Shown in pieces: positions 12,031-24,960 of a DNA stretch of 64,000 nt (its first letter is position 1; each line of letters starts with the position of its first letter). Below the pieces are notes generated by a model. It saw nothing but the letters and a program-made list of their open reading frames with translations. It did not search any database and was not told the DNA's origin. A program made the position numbers and the translations under genes. The stretch spans positions 534,896-598,895 of the forward strand of contig WBMW01000170.1 of NCBI GenBank assembly GCA_013396635.1, in the 5' to 3' direction. The DNA is from Penelope pileata. Its lineage: Eukaryota; Chordata; Aves; Galliformes; Cracidae.

Positions 12031-14223
12031 GGGGACATGGGGGAGCATCGAGGTGGTTTGGGTTGGAAGAGCCCTAAATCGCCTCTGGTGCCGGCGTGCT
12101 GTCACAGGGTGCTGTCCTGCTGCTGCCGTCCCAGCGCAGCACGCGTGGGCTGTCCTGAGCCCCTGCGTGGGGCAGGGACAGGGCCCTGCTGTGGCTGGGC
12201 TGGCGGAGCTGCTGCCCGGGGCTGCGCTGGGAGGGCTTCCATGGGCATCCCTGTAAAGATCAGCGTGGTCCCATGGGCAGCGGTGGCTGCTCCGAGCTCT
12301 CTGATGGGCACAGGAGTACCGGCTCTGGCAGCCAGGGTTATCCACATGGAAGGTGTTTGGAGGTTTGGTGTCAGAGGCCTCAGTAGTACGGCAGGAGTAA
12401 GGATGTTGCGTAAGTTTTGTTGGGAAGGAAAGATTTAACCGAACTGAACACGTGCAGACCTTCCTGTTAGCATCTAACACTAATGGTTGGGCTGAAATTC
12501 TCAAGGCCTTGGCAGGTAGCAAAACCAGTCAGCTGTGAAAAGCGCTTCCTTGGTGAAGTCTGGATGTCTGTCTTGGTGCCGAGGACACCTGGCTGCGGGC
12601 AGGAGCTGACGGCAGCAGTGGTTCCTGTGCTGTGGTCACAAGCTGCTCAGAGCTAAACCAGTACCTTAGCCTTTGTTATCTGCCATCAGCTGTCCACTCA
12701 GCAGCCCTGGGCTCTTCCTTGCTTTTTGTGGCAGCTTTTTGGTGTTTAAGTAGCGCGATGTAGGGTTTCAGAAGGGCGAGTGCGAGCGCAGCCCTTATCA
12801 GGGGTTTGTACAACCGCACCGCCAGCACGCTCTCCTGCTTTTCCCGTGTTTGGAGGGAGCGCTTGACGTAGTCCAAAAAAAGTTCTTATCAAGCTGCTGA
12901 TGCCCTGTATTGACTCTCATCCCATACAGTCAGGCAGCATAGAGGGCTTTGTTGCCTTTTGTAATCCCGTATGTCCTGAAAACCTGGCATTTTGCTCACT
13001 TGTGGTTCAGGGTTAGCTTTTTTTAATATCTTAGTTTTCTATTCATGCCCCTCCAAACTGTAGCTCTTTCAAAGAGAAAGTACAAAGTTTATACTGTGGA
13101 ATAGAGGTCGCAATTCGGTTGTGATTTTGCGTCATTATGTTTTTAACAGTTTGTGCTGAGTGTTATTAAGACGTTAGAGAAGATCATGTCCTACAGCACA
13201 GTAGGGTAGGTGGCCTAGGATATTCGTTGTGTCCAGGAAAATGGGTTTATAGGGCTCACTGTTTACCTGAAGTGGTCAAAGAGGGGAATATAATTTTTTT
13301 TTTTATTCTCAGTTTTTTGAATAAGCTCTTTCTTCAAAATTGCAAATAACACCTTTTTTCCTCCATCCTATTTACATTGTTTTAGCTTACCTGTTGACAT
13401 TTGTGTTCTTCTTCTTGCAACTGGAGTATTTGTTGCACGAGGAACAAGAGAACGCCCTGCTTGTCCTGACGAATACATGAAGTTGAATTTTTATCTGTTA
13501 TAGATACAAACATTTTCTCACAGCATTTTGGAATTTTAACATATTTAATCTAATCTGGCATCTCTTGCAAAATCTCCCTAAAGCTTTAGTTTGTTTGGTT
13601 TTGAGTTGAATGGTCGGGGGAGTCAACTTAATCAAACCATTTTTATAGCTATTAATGTGCTGCAGTTTTGGTTTTTTTAATATACTTTTAAAGTGTGCAA
13701 CAATAAAATCTCTCCCTTTGGGGTGTGATTGGTAGCTGGAAGGCCAGTTACAAAGACATCTTCTGGGATACATGCGTGTGCGCCTCAGAAACCTTAACAG
13801 TTTGTCCACATAAACACTTGAACATTTGTGAGAATGCTCCTTTTGAGTAAAAGTATTTTGTTTTGTAACAGCTAATTGAAATACCAGGAGGCTTTCACCA
13901 AGGTGATCTTAATTTAGTGCCTTTAAGGGTTTTTTTTTTTTTAGTATGGAGAAAAAATAATCAGAATGATTCTGGGATGTGCCAATCATAGACCCTAGCT
14001 AGCTAGATGTCAGTGTAGTCCCACGGTAAAACTAAGCGTTGTATTGACAGCCTCAGTCATTTTTAAGAAACAGTGTTAGCCCAAGTGTAATGACAGTGTT
14101 TGTTGTTTTCTGAAGAGACATAAAGAATATGCTAAAGCATTCCGTTATATGATATCAATATGAAATTAGATTTGTAAACTTTCAGAAGTTTTGTTGTCTC
14201 ATTGTTATTTTTTTTTTTACTAG
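11767..14223 (+). other. PPARA: PPARA 5' intron (candidate intron 1)
   Basis: The first 270 bp are still CpG rich, and both strands hold long open frames there simply because stop codons are rare in GC-rich DNA. The rest is unremarkable AT-rich sequence. The intron would end at a strong polypyrimidine acceptor at 14209-14223. Confidence 0.4.
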
Positions 14224-14345
14224 AAAGAATATCGGTAGCTTTGTACTAATGAAGAGCCACCTGTTATCGCCAATGTGCACGTGAAATGGAAAGGGAGCAG
14301 ATTATGGAAAACAGCTTCTGTTTCAACCTTGCAAGATGCTGCGTG
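14224..14345 (+). other. PPARA: Candidate non-coding 5' exon of PPARA (122 bp)
   Basis: A 12-T polypyrimidine tract ending in ACTAG (14223) is followed by 122 bp and a consensus donor, GTG|GTGAGTGAA, at 14345/14346. The segment holds several ATGs: one short frame closes inside it and others run to the exon end. They would act as upstream ORFs, not as the receptor start. Support is from splice-site quality and position between the CpG island and the first coding exon. Transcript data are needed. Confidence 0.4.
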
Positions 14346-15954
14346 GTGAGTGAACATGTTGGCTGAGAGCTACCTTGGCAATGTTTTTGAACAACGAGAG
14401 GGGAAAAAAAAGGTCCGAGGTAGAATATCTGTAAAGAGTGATTAATGTATAGTCAACTGACGAGGAAAGAAATCTGAGCAAGTTGTGCTAACAAATAGTT
14501 GTTAAAAGTGGCACGGTCAGGAGAACAGAGTAAGCAAAGTTTCCTTATGTTGTGGTGTCTGTTTCTGTGTTGGACTTTTACGTAGAAGGAAGTTGTGTAA
14601 AGGCATTATCCAGTAGAATTCTGAATTCTTAATATTTTAAAAGTGTTTAAGAGTGTTCAGCATCTCACAGGACCAGATCTGTAAAATTAGTTATTGAGCA
14701 GATCTTCTTTGAAGGAAAATGCTGAATAGTCACTGACTGAAAAAGTACTTATCCTGTAAGATTAGACTCCAAATCACCATATTCAAAATAAAATGAAAAT
14801 CTGTCTGTCTTGAAAAGTGTGCTATTTGGCATGTTTTTAAAACTTTGTATGGGTAGAAGCAGATTGCTGTGTGACTGGATTGCATGTGGCATTGAGGTGT
14901 TGCCAGACGTGATTCCGCTTCCTCATACCAGTTCTAATGGTTTCTGCTTATGAAACAGTATTTATTTATAAGTGCCTTGCATGTGTCTTTTAAACACCTA
15001 TGAAATATGATTTCTGTGTCCAGTGAAGGGCTACTTGTGCACAGATTAATACAAATGATAAAATACAATGCACTGGCGTTCTTATCCTGATTTAGGCTTA
15101 AATTGTTACATCACTGGATTGCGTGGTTGTTTGCTTTGTTTTCAAGTGCTGTAAGCATGAGCTGTGGAAACCTTTTTTACTTTGTAGATTCAAAGATGAG
15201 AACTAGCAAACAGGATAGTTTATTCTGCTGTACTGTATTCACTAAATGCATTGTTTTAGGTTCAAGTTGTCTCCTACCTGTGGAGACACTAACAATATGA
15301 GAGGTATTTGCAAGCATTTGGCAAGTTTGCTGTCCCTCTCTAGAAATGCTGACATACAATCATATGTTTTTTAAATTTATTTATAAACTAAAAGATTATT
15401 CACTTAAACTTTCCAAATAGCAAAAGAAACTTGGACAAAAAAGTATCTATCTTGAGAAGCTCAGTGTAGTTTCTTGGCAGGTAGCACCTACTGAAGTTGT
15501 AAGGTTCTTTGGCACTTGATCCCAGGCAGCTGAAATGCACGTGGAAGCAAGTTAGTCTGATATTTTCATATTTCAGATTTTCATATTTCCATGTAGTCCA
15601 GTTTGTTGGTAAGTATGTAAAAGGAAACTGGAGCTGATGCTTGGTGTGCAGGTGAATTGCTGGCTGATTAAGTTACTCATCTAAACATGTTAAAAAAAGA
15701 TCCTGGAGCTGAGAGCATTTAGTGTTATGAGTAGCTTAGAGTTTGATGTATTTTGCATGGAGAAAAAAGGATCATTTGAAACTATCCTATTGAAGTTTTG
15801 AGGGAGGGCTTACTGCCTTGTTGGATATATCCACATATCCAGCAGAGTTAGACTGTCTGAGAAAGCTCTAATACCTGCCTGTAGACTTGTATTGCAATTC
15901 ATTTTTTGTTACACACAGACTGCTACATCCTGTTCTATTTTAATTATTTACTAG
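14346..15954 (+). other. PPARA: PPARA 5' intron segment, nothing else seen
   Basis: AT-rich intronic sequence without recognisable transposon, coding exon or RNA gene. Confidence 0.4.
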
Positions 15955-16021
15955 AAATGACTGATGCAGCAATTGGAAGAAGAGAACCCTGAGTCTAAAC
16001 CAGAATGTGAGTGTCCAGATG
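15955..16021 (+). other. PPARA: Candidate non-coding 5' exon of PPARA (67 bp)
   Basis: A pyrimidine-rich tract ending ATTTACTAG (15954) precedes 67 bp that end at GATG|GTAAGAAAT (donor from 16022). An alternative donor, AAT|GTGAGT, lies at 16006/16007. The first ATG opens an 11-codon frame that stops within the exon. A second frame (MQQLEEENPESKPEC and so on) stays open to the splice site and would stop at once after joining to 33818. Evidence is splice motifs only; it may be an alternative exon or a decoy. Confidence 0.3.
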
Positions 16022-18897
16022 GTAAGAAATTTTGCCTATTAGCAAAATCTCTTTGAAAGTGAAGACTTCAATTACTGTTGACACTTCTAGTTGCCTGTTA
16101 ATGTTACTGCTTCAGCAAGAATGTTACAAAGTACGTGGCATGAGAGTCACAGTGCAGGCTCACGCGGAAGAAAACGAAATCTTCTGGCAGCATTATTCAA
16201 CACATAAGAAAAATGTTTCCTAGAGTAGTTAGAATGAAAAATATAGTATGAAACCACTTGGATTTGAGGGTGGAAACAGGGAGAAGATGTTTTGTCAAAA
16301 GAGGCTGGCTTGGAGACTCTTGAATTTATTGTTAGGTAGTGCTTGATGGCATTCTTTGCAATGGGGCTCCATTGCAACGGTCCACACCTTCATCCGCTCT
16401 CATGTTAGTACAAAACAAAACTGTGGCCCACTTTTCATAGTGCATATTATAGGCTTGTTGGCAGTTTTCAGAGGAAGGTGTCAGGAACTACACATTGCCA
16501 TCATAAAAAGTATGTTTCTGATGGAGGCTAGAACTAGGTCTGCCATGAAGGTTAGTAGTTTCTAAGAATAATTTAAAAAAAATAACCAGCATAGTTAGTT
16601 GGATGCTGATGTTTAGTTAGCAAAGTTGTGAGTGGTTTGATATGGCTTTTCAAATCATGTTTAGCCTGTAGGTAAGCATACAGTTTGGAGTAAATGTGCT
16701 GTGTTACTGAGGTTTTCTGGGTGGATTTTTTGGTCAATGCAAGACGCTGTGCGGATGCAGTTTGACTAGGAGAGGTATATAAACAGGGGAACATTCTGTC
16801 CCTGCTAGTTTCTGACAGGTTGGTTATTGGAAATTTTGCTCTGTGTATATTATTAAGCTGTATATGTCTGAAATTTAAAAATGTTTTAGTGTGTATACTC
16901 ATATTACATGTAGCTGTCTACAGAGAAGAGAGTGGAAGAATTTTGAACTGAATTTTGAATGGCCAGACCAATTTGAAATAAGTCAGGTAGCAGCTTTAGA
17001 AAACATGTAGCTATGAGATGAGAATAGTTTGCAGCACGGGACACTGCTTCTGAAAAAAGCAGCAGCTGCACTTCTTGTGTACTGTGCTTCCATAGAGATA
17101 TGACTGTACATAAACAGGCCAATGTTTTCAAACAGCTGCCAAATGTTCAGTTTTTAAATGTATGTTTGGGGCACCTGATTTTCAGCATTCTGTGCTGCCA
17201 TAATTCTGAGGTTACAGGGAATTGTTTTGTCAAGATTATTAATCCTGTAATAAATCCTGTGGAAATTCTTCAATAGTGGTTATCCTCTGAGAATATAGAA
17301 TTGTTCATTTTGCTGCTATCAATCATTTTATTTCTCTTCTATCTAGTGTGTGTGTTTGTATGAAAAAAAATAAAATAGAATGGGTTGTCCCCTCTCAATG
17401 TTGTTGCTGATAGCCTTGCAGTGAGAGGTGCTGTCACACAGCATGGCCTGAGCTGATCTATCAACTGCTGTTAAAGATCAGTCACACTCCCTCTTCGTGC
17501 TTCTCTCCTTTGCTGCCAGTCGTGTGGTTCTGTCCTTACTCTTTGCTGCCCCTTTATGAGTCTGTTCAGCTATCTCTGGCTATTTACATTTTTCCTGTGT
17601 TACGTTTTACCAGTTTAATGAGCCAAATTGTTTCACTGAGGCCGTGTCTATACTAGGTAATAAAATATGCCAGGGGCTATTCTGTGGAGCCAGAGCCACA
17701 TGGCAAGGTTGCATGCTACCTTGGGCTGCCTCCCAAGCGAGCGTGGCTGCATCTGAACTGCCAGCGGAGAGCAGTTTGCTGTTTGGCTTCTGCTGTCCCC
17801 TTAACCCTGCCTGAGCGTTTGTCTGGGAGAGCACCAAGCTGGGATGGGCCAAAATGGTGTCAGAGAGAGCACTACAGTATGGCTCAGGCCTGTGCTCTGA
17901 CCCTGTTTGATTTACTGCTATAGGTGTGGCTAGGGAGGTCAGATGAGTGTGAGAGCCAGCAGCAGGGCAGGATGGAACTGTGTGACTGGAAGGAGAGGGA
18001 AGAAGGAGAGGGAAGGTGCAGGGCTGACAATGTCAGGGAGCTACGGCAGGGGTAGCTATGTGATGTCAGGGAGCTATTAGATTACTTAACCTGGCTGTGT
18101 CCGTAATGCAACTTCATTTTGCAGCCCCAAACTTCTGTTTGTCTCTGCAGAGGGCTGTGAGTGCTGTGTCCCTACAGCTGCTTTTTCAAAGTCTGATCAA
18201 TCAGCTAAAATGTCTTACAAAGTAAACTAAAACTGACGTACGAAAGCTTATATATAACTTTATAAACAAGATTTCTTATCTTGACTGTTTTATTAGTCTG
18301 TTTTTTTCTACCTTTCTATAATTCAATCATTTTCTTATTTACAAAAAAATGGGAAGGAGAGGTGGAATGGCAGGCAGACAGCAGCAGTGACACTGCAGTG
18401 CTGTTAAACCAGTAAGTAGACACCCTTTACGTCATGTGAAGGCTGAGCAGAGAGCCTTAGATGTCCGGAAAATAATTGGTTGTATTTTGACGTCTTTGAT
18501 CACGCAGGAGTGTGAGGCTTGTGATCTCTGTACTGTAGCGAATGACCTGATTTAGAACTGTGAAGCCATGTGAACCAAGTATATCCTCTATCTGACATGT
18601 CAGTAGCTTGGAAATACAAGTGCTTGATGTCCATGTGCCAAAAAATTCGTATCTGTTGACAGGACTTCAGTCTGCCATGTTAATTCAGTGTAAACGTTAT
18701 TTCTGTGTGATGCATTTGTCATGAACAAAAACTTGTTATGGCAGGGATTTGTAAATTACTGGAACAAAACTGAAGACCATTTTCTTAATCAAAAAAAAAA
18801 AAAAAGTGAAAGAATTTTGTTTCACGTTCCATGCTCTACTTTGGGTACTCTGAGTTGTGGCATGCCGTTAATTCAAAGTTAGTTTATTTTTAGCAGG

Positions 18898-18920
18898 TTA
18901 TTTATTTATTTATTTATTTA
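18898..18920. repeat. TTTA tetranucleotide microsatellite
   Basis: Five perfect TTTA units plus flanking partial units inside the large 5' intron. Confidence 0.85.
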
Positions 18921-21900
18921 AATGTAATCACTGAGCAATGAGAGCTTGTGAAAATACTCTGAAGGAATGAATAAAATTGTAATACACTGAAGAATACATA
19001 AACCAATCAGGTGCTGTTTATTGAAGACATTAGAGTTTGTCTGCTGGTAGAAGAGTGTGAAAGCTAACTCATTGGGATTTCTCAATTAATTTTTGAAAGA
19101 AGAAGGGGACTTAATCTTGTATGAAGGTCAGTCTTTCATTGGATATAGATCTCACTAAGCTGAATTTGGATTATCAAATATGTCTTGCCAGTACGTCTGG
19201 GCAGGGGAATGAAGTTTATCAGTGAAATAAAATCACAGAAAATACACTGTGGTGTTCTTCTCCACAAAGAAGGCGAATTCAGGCTTCTTGAATCTCTTCC
19301 AGAAACAGATGTAAATTCCGCTGCAGCTTTTCAACTAGTGAATAATCATGGTTTGTTATGTTTGATGGTGAATCATGCAGGAGGTTGCAGATGGTGAGAA
19401 CAGTGCAGCTGTGCAGATACTAGAGGAGCTGAGACAGAAGACTGAAGGACTCAAATGGATGAAGATGTTTTGAGGGTGGGTTGACATGGCTTGTGAAAGA
19501 GAACGGTAAGACAGCTGAAAGAGTATTGAAGCTGAGCATGCAGGGTTAAAGCTAAAAACTGAAACCTTAGATTTGGGGTTGGGGAGAGCGCTGGAGACTG
19601 AAAAGAAGGTACACTTGAGGCAAAAATATTTTTTTATCGTTGTTGATCTCTGAATCAGAAGCTGCGGCATTAGATGTAACTAGACTTTTGTCCCAAGCCA
19701 AAACAAGGAGACCAAACCTAAAAGGAAGTTTAAGCTGTAGATGAAAAGAGGAAGCTGAGAGGCTTCATGTACCTTTTAAAGGAATGCTCAGCATCAGTAG
19801 GAGAGCTTCTCTAGTTACACACAGAGATACAAGGTTGTGGGTTTTTTATTTTTTTATTTTTTTCTCAGGGTGGGGCCTGTATAATGAGATTAGAGATGGA
19901 AAAATTTGGGAGTTTACCAGGTGGGGAAGCTGTGTCTGACTAGATGCCCTAAAAAGGCAGGGATCGCAAGTCCCAGGGTTTGGCTGAAGGACGGGTAAGA
20001 TTCAGTCAAAGCTTTGTGTGATCTTAATGATAAAAGAAATGATCTTAAACCAGTATGCCAGAGAATCCGAACCATCTTTCTTACCTTTTTGCATTAAGTA
20101 ATTTTATTTGAATCCATCTTTTTCTTTTTTTTTCTCTTTTCGGATAAAAAGTTCCCAAACAATAGCTGTTTTCTTTATTTGGGAAGAATGTTGTAATTAG
20201 AATGCCCATAGGAACTACTATTTTTGCCGACAGGTCAGAAGTCCTCAGCCACAGTGAATATTTAACCACTGTGTCAAGGACAGCCAATTGTCTTTTTCCT
20301 AATAACGTTTGTGATTAGGAGTCAAAGTGAGGGAGCCTGGAAAACTGTGGGATGCTCCAAGTACTAACATCACTTTAGGCATCCATTGTATCCACTGTAC
20401 TGTTTCTATGCTTTACAAACCTTAGTAAATGTAAACACTGAAAGCAAATGGTAAAATAAATTAAAAAAAGAAAGTAAAAGTGTAGGTGTATCTCAGAAGA
20501 ATTACGTTTCTAAACTGCTATACTGATAACTGTCTTCAGGATTATTTTCTCATTTCTTTTAGTCTAGTTACTTCAGAAATTCAGGTTTATGCATTATGGT
20601 CAGCCTTCCTCTTCCAGTATCTGTGAGTCTTCGAATCTGCAATTTGACAAAGGAGTGGTGGTTGAAAAGGCTTTGAAGTCACTTACTTTTATAAAAGTTG
20701 GTAGGTGGAAAGAAGAAAGGAAAATACATTATTGACCTCACTGAGGAAATGACACAACATGAATTCAAAAATTATCTGTACTGTTTGGCCTGTCGATTGC
20801 CAATGAGCACGGGAGCAGCGGTGAGCCAGTTGCAACATGCAGCTCTGAGCCAGATGCAGCATGTGTTCACTGTTTGCCCAGTCAGTAGTTCAGGGACGTT
20901 GCGTGGGGGGAGGGAGCTGGAAATACGGCGAGGAAGGGAAAGATCAGGGAGACACGATAGGATGATGTGGTGTGACGATGGCATGAAAATGTTATGCCTT
21001 TGGCAGCGAATCGATAGAAGTGAAAGCTTTTTATTTCTTCTGACAACAGTTGCTCTTTCCCAGTGTTTTGATGCTACTGACAGTAAATATCGATATGAAT
21101 TCTACCTTCCACGTTTGCGTACTGTCACAACTTAATGCTGCCAAGTTTTTATCACATTGTTTAAACTCATAAAGTTATGTAAAACTTCAGAAATCCCATT
21201 ACCAGTTAACAAACTCAAAATTACTTGGCATCCTTAAAATAGTTTAGATTGTGTTGCAGAACTTGAAGCCTGGTATTAGGTTATATTCAGCTAAAGTATG
21301 TTTGTTGTATGAACATTTCTTTGCTCTCTTGAATAATAAGAAGAATGAAATCATACGGAAATGGTAAATATGCTCATGAAACAACTTCTCAACCTTCATT
21401 TTCTAGAAATTTAAACTTAAGGCAGATATTTCTATGTACAACACAGCTAGAATTCTTAGTTCTAGGAGTTCGTTATTACCAGTCCTGCCAATAAGGAATT
21501 ATTGACAATATGTACCAACTGCCAGCACATGTAAGGATCTGTGGAGATAAAATAAAAAAAACATACTCTCATATCTGAGTTTATAGGAATGCATTTTAAG
21601 ATATCCATACATATACCTGAACCCTAAAGACTGTTGCAAAATTATCAAAGATTTAGAAATTACTTCTCACTGAATCATCAAAGTCTTTGGTTGATTCCAT
21701 AAATTAATGGCAATTGATTTTTATTTCCTTTTATAAATATAATCTGTCTGAAATATCACATTTGTTACTAAGAGTTACTGGATATCTTTGCTTCTAAAAG
21801 TTATGTCCTTCTAAATCGGACAATTGTGTGTTGCTTTTTGTTTTTTAATCAAGCACATGGACAAGTAATCTTTCTTAGTTATAGATGTTTGTATTATAGC

Positions 21901-24900
21901 ACCATCAATATGTTTAATGGAAAATGACCAAAAAACTTGCCTGGCACAGCCTCTGTATGTGTTAGATTATAATTTCAATGAACAGTTTTATTTGCACAGA
22001 TGTCTTTAATTTTTTACCCTCTGAAGTTTATTTTTACCACATGTAGTAAAAATGTACTCTGCAGGAGACTTAGCAAGAGGCTTATATTTTATTTACTCAA
22101 AAATTGATTGTATTGAAGATAGTCATTTAGTCACCACATTAAAATGCAATTTGTATTTGCCTTTTACTGTTGGATATCTTTATCCTTCAACAAATGAAGT
22201 CGCTGTAGAATGTCAGGGTATGGTTTGAAAATCATTGAGAAGTCACTTTGCATCATCTGCAGTGCGTTAGTCACACGTGCAAGGAAACAATTGCAACATT
22301 TCAGTTTAGTCTCAAGGATTTGGTTTTCCAGCGAGGAGCAAGTTAGGACAGATGTGTAGGCTGTTTGTAAATGCTGTACACGTAGGAATCCACTTTGACT
22401 TGAACATTAAACCTTATTTGTAGGTATTTTTTAGAAAAGAGCACTGATAATTATGTAGTGCATCTAATATGTATGTGCAGTTCATAAGTAATCTTTTCTT
22501 TTTTTAATTGTTGTTTTGTTTTTTCAAGTTCTCTTAATTCTGGATGTATTATGCAAGTAGGTTTATCCTCAGTCTGAGCACTGATTGGTGAAATTCAGGT
22601 GTCCTTGAGAGTTATTTGATTCAAAATACTGGCGTAGGTAGTTAACTTGTCAGACAGTATTGCAAAATTGGAAGTGGAGTTTTGGGACAGGTGAGGAAAG
22701 TCAAAGAACTTTGAGTTCATTAACGCGGTAATAAAAATATAGCAGGTAGTCAGAGGACACGTTTGTGTGAACATGACCTTGGTCTTGGATCAAATAGCAA
22801 ATACATAAATGTCATGTTTGTCTGAATGCGACCTTGCATTGGTTCAAATATCAATCATAAATCAAATCCTAGATTGTAATGTGCGTGTCCAGAAAATGGC
22901 CTCTTAAATGAACATAATGTGTTTGGTAGTTGTGGTCTTCACGTGTAAGTGTTTCGCATACACAAAAAGCATCTTCGTGCAAAGCACTAGATTGTTGTAG
23001 CTGCATTGCCTGCAAGATGCTGTCACGAATGATTTAGAGTCTGTAAAATATGAAGCGCAAATTGCTATGGCTGCTGTGATTAACACGTGTAACCATTTGA
23101 ATCTCGCTCCAGTACAGAATAAACTGAGTGGAGTGTAACAGTGACCTGAAGAGATGTGGACATTGCTACAGCATTGAATAAAGTGCAGAACGGGAGGTTG
23201 TCTGGGGAGAAGAAAAGGAAAAAGAAGTAGAGTGTGTTGCAAGCATAGAAGCATATATAACAGTGAAATGGGGCTTTTATTAGAAACTGTGGTGAGCTGT
23301 TAAAAGTACACGTGGAACTGTGTTTGAACTTGAAAGAGAGCACGTATCAGAGTGCTCTGATAGACCAAGTACTCTATAACATAGGGGTTACTAAGATGTT
23401 GCTGTGGGTTTCTTGATACAGATTCCTATTGTTCTTTTGATTCTCTTGTAATAAAACAAACTTACGTCCATATTTATGCCTCAAAAGTGCTGGATATTAT
23501 CAACTCCAGTCTGAAAATTTGCTTTATATACATTGATAATTAATGTGATAAATTGAGTAAACTTCCCACATCCTGTTGTCCAGGCAGATTTTGTTTGTTT
23601 TGGAAATGTCATGTTAATTACCGTGTGCCTATTCTATAATACTAAGCAATTCTCAGCCGTGCGTCAGAGCTCATTATTTACTGTTGAAGTGGAACCATAA
23701 ACAGGATAAATGGAGAAGGGAAAAAAATCACAAATTGCCAGTTTTTCAGGATTTCTAGGCATTTCAACAACAGAAGTCAAAGCAAGACTAAAGACTTTTC
23801 CCCAAAGTTTTCCAGTTAAGACTTTGGTGATGCTTGCTTGTTTTAGAGTCAGGAATCATCTAGAGATAGACTGGGTTGCACTGTAGCCAGAAAGAAACAA
23901 AAACTGCACCAAAAGCATTTCCTGAAGAAAACAGTAAGGTGAAGGATAACAATCTTGTTTACCAATACCCCTGATGTAACATTCTGAAGTTTGTTGACCA
24001 ATACTGAATTCCTGACTGTTCAAGTCTTACAAGAAATTAAAGGATTCAGTAGACATAGATTCAAAAGAGTGATTTAAATTTTTTACTTGGACGTACAGCT
24101 GCTTCTGATATAGCTTTCTGTTCAACATTCATTAGAATGAAAAGTCAGGTCTTTCTGTTCCTGATACAAAAATGACGGAAGTATTCACCTTTTGGAATTA
24201 AAAATTCACATTTAGAGGAGGAGGAAAAAGAAAAAATCTCTGATTGTCCTATTGTTAGTCCATACAAGCATGCAGACTTGAGTCTATTTGAGCTTCGTAT
24301 CAGTTCAAGCAAAAACGCAATCTCCATTGGTTACAGGAATGAGCAAAGAAAAGTAGAATTTTCCTTTTATCAGAAGGACCTCAATGCAAGTTTGAGTACT
24401 ATCTTATTTGTTACATCTGATGTCCATTCATATGGAAGAAAGTAAGCATGACTTCAGATAAATGTAAACTTGAGGCAATAGACCTGGTAAGTCTTGTCTG
24501 TGGAGCCTGAAGGCAAGATTGCAAAACCTTTATGTCCCACTGCTGACGAAGTCAAATCTGGCTGCTATTGTTCAAGGGGTTAGCAGTGGCTGATTTAAAG
24601 ACAGCCTTCAGATCTGGTTGTACTGGTAACTTAGAAGTGTGGTATTTCTTTATATCGTAATTCAAGATCTGTCAGCTAGAGGTTGACTACTCTAGCGTTG
24701 TGGATCAAATACAGAATTCAGGTGAAATATATTTTCTGGTCTAATATAAAGTCAGTGTAAATATCATACATGTAAATGCAAAGTGTTCTCAACTGAGTTC
24801 CTAGTTTACCTAGTTTTGGAGGGGCTTGTGAAATTTTAAACTTCCTATTAGAAAACCATTTGGTACGATGTTGTTTTGTTCTTTCTTTGAGCTAGATTAT

Positions 24901-24936
24901 ACCTCTTAGAGTTTCCAGCAGTGGAATACTTACCGC

Positions 24937-24960
24937 TTGTTTGTTTGTTTGTTTGTTTTT
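24937..24960. repeat. TTTG tetranucleotide microsatellite
   Basis: About five TTTG units ending in a T run, followed by a GGA-rich stretch (24965-24980), in the large 5' intron. Confidence 0.85.

Noticed and set aside
12050..12085. GGTTTGGGTTGGAAGAGCCCTAAATC, similar to a CR1 tail
   Set aside because: Only about 30 bases match, without the neighbouring CR1 segments; too short to call an insertion.
11707..12522. Open frame of 271 codons on - and several overlapping plus-strand frames in the CpG island
   Set aside because: Long frames on both strands at once are expected in GC-rich DNA with few stop codons. The translations are Ala/Pro/Arg-rich without domain features.
20698..21135. 145-codon plus-strand frame in the large PPARA intron
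   Set aside because: Starts with TTG, no recognisable domain, no flanking splice context, and it lies in an intron.
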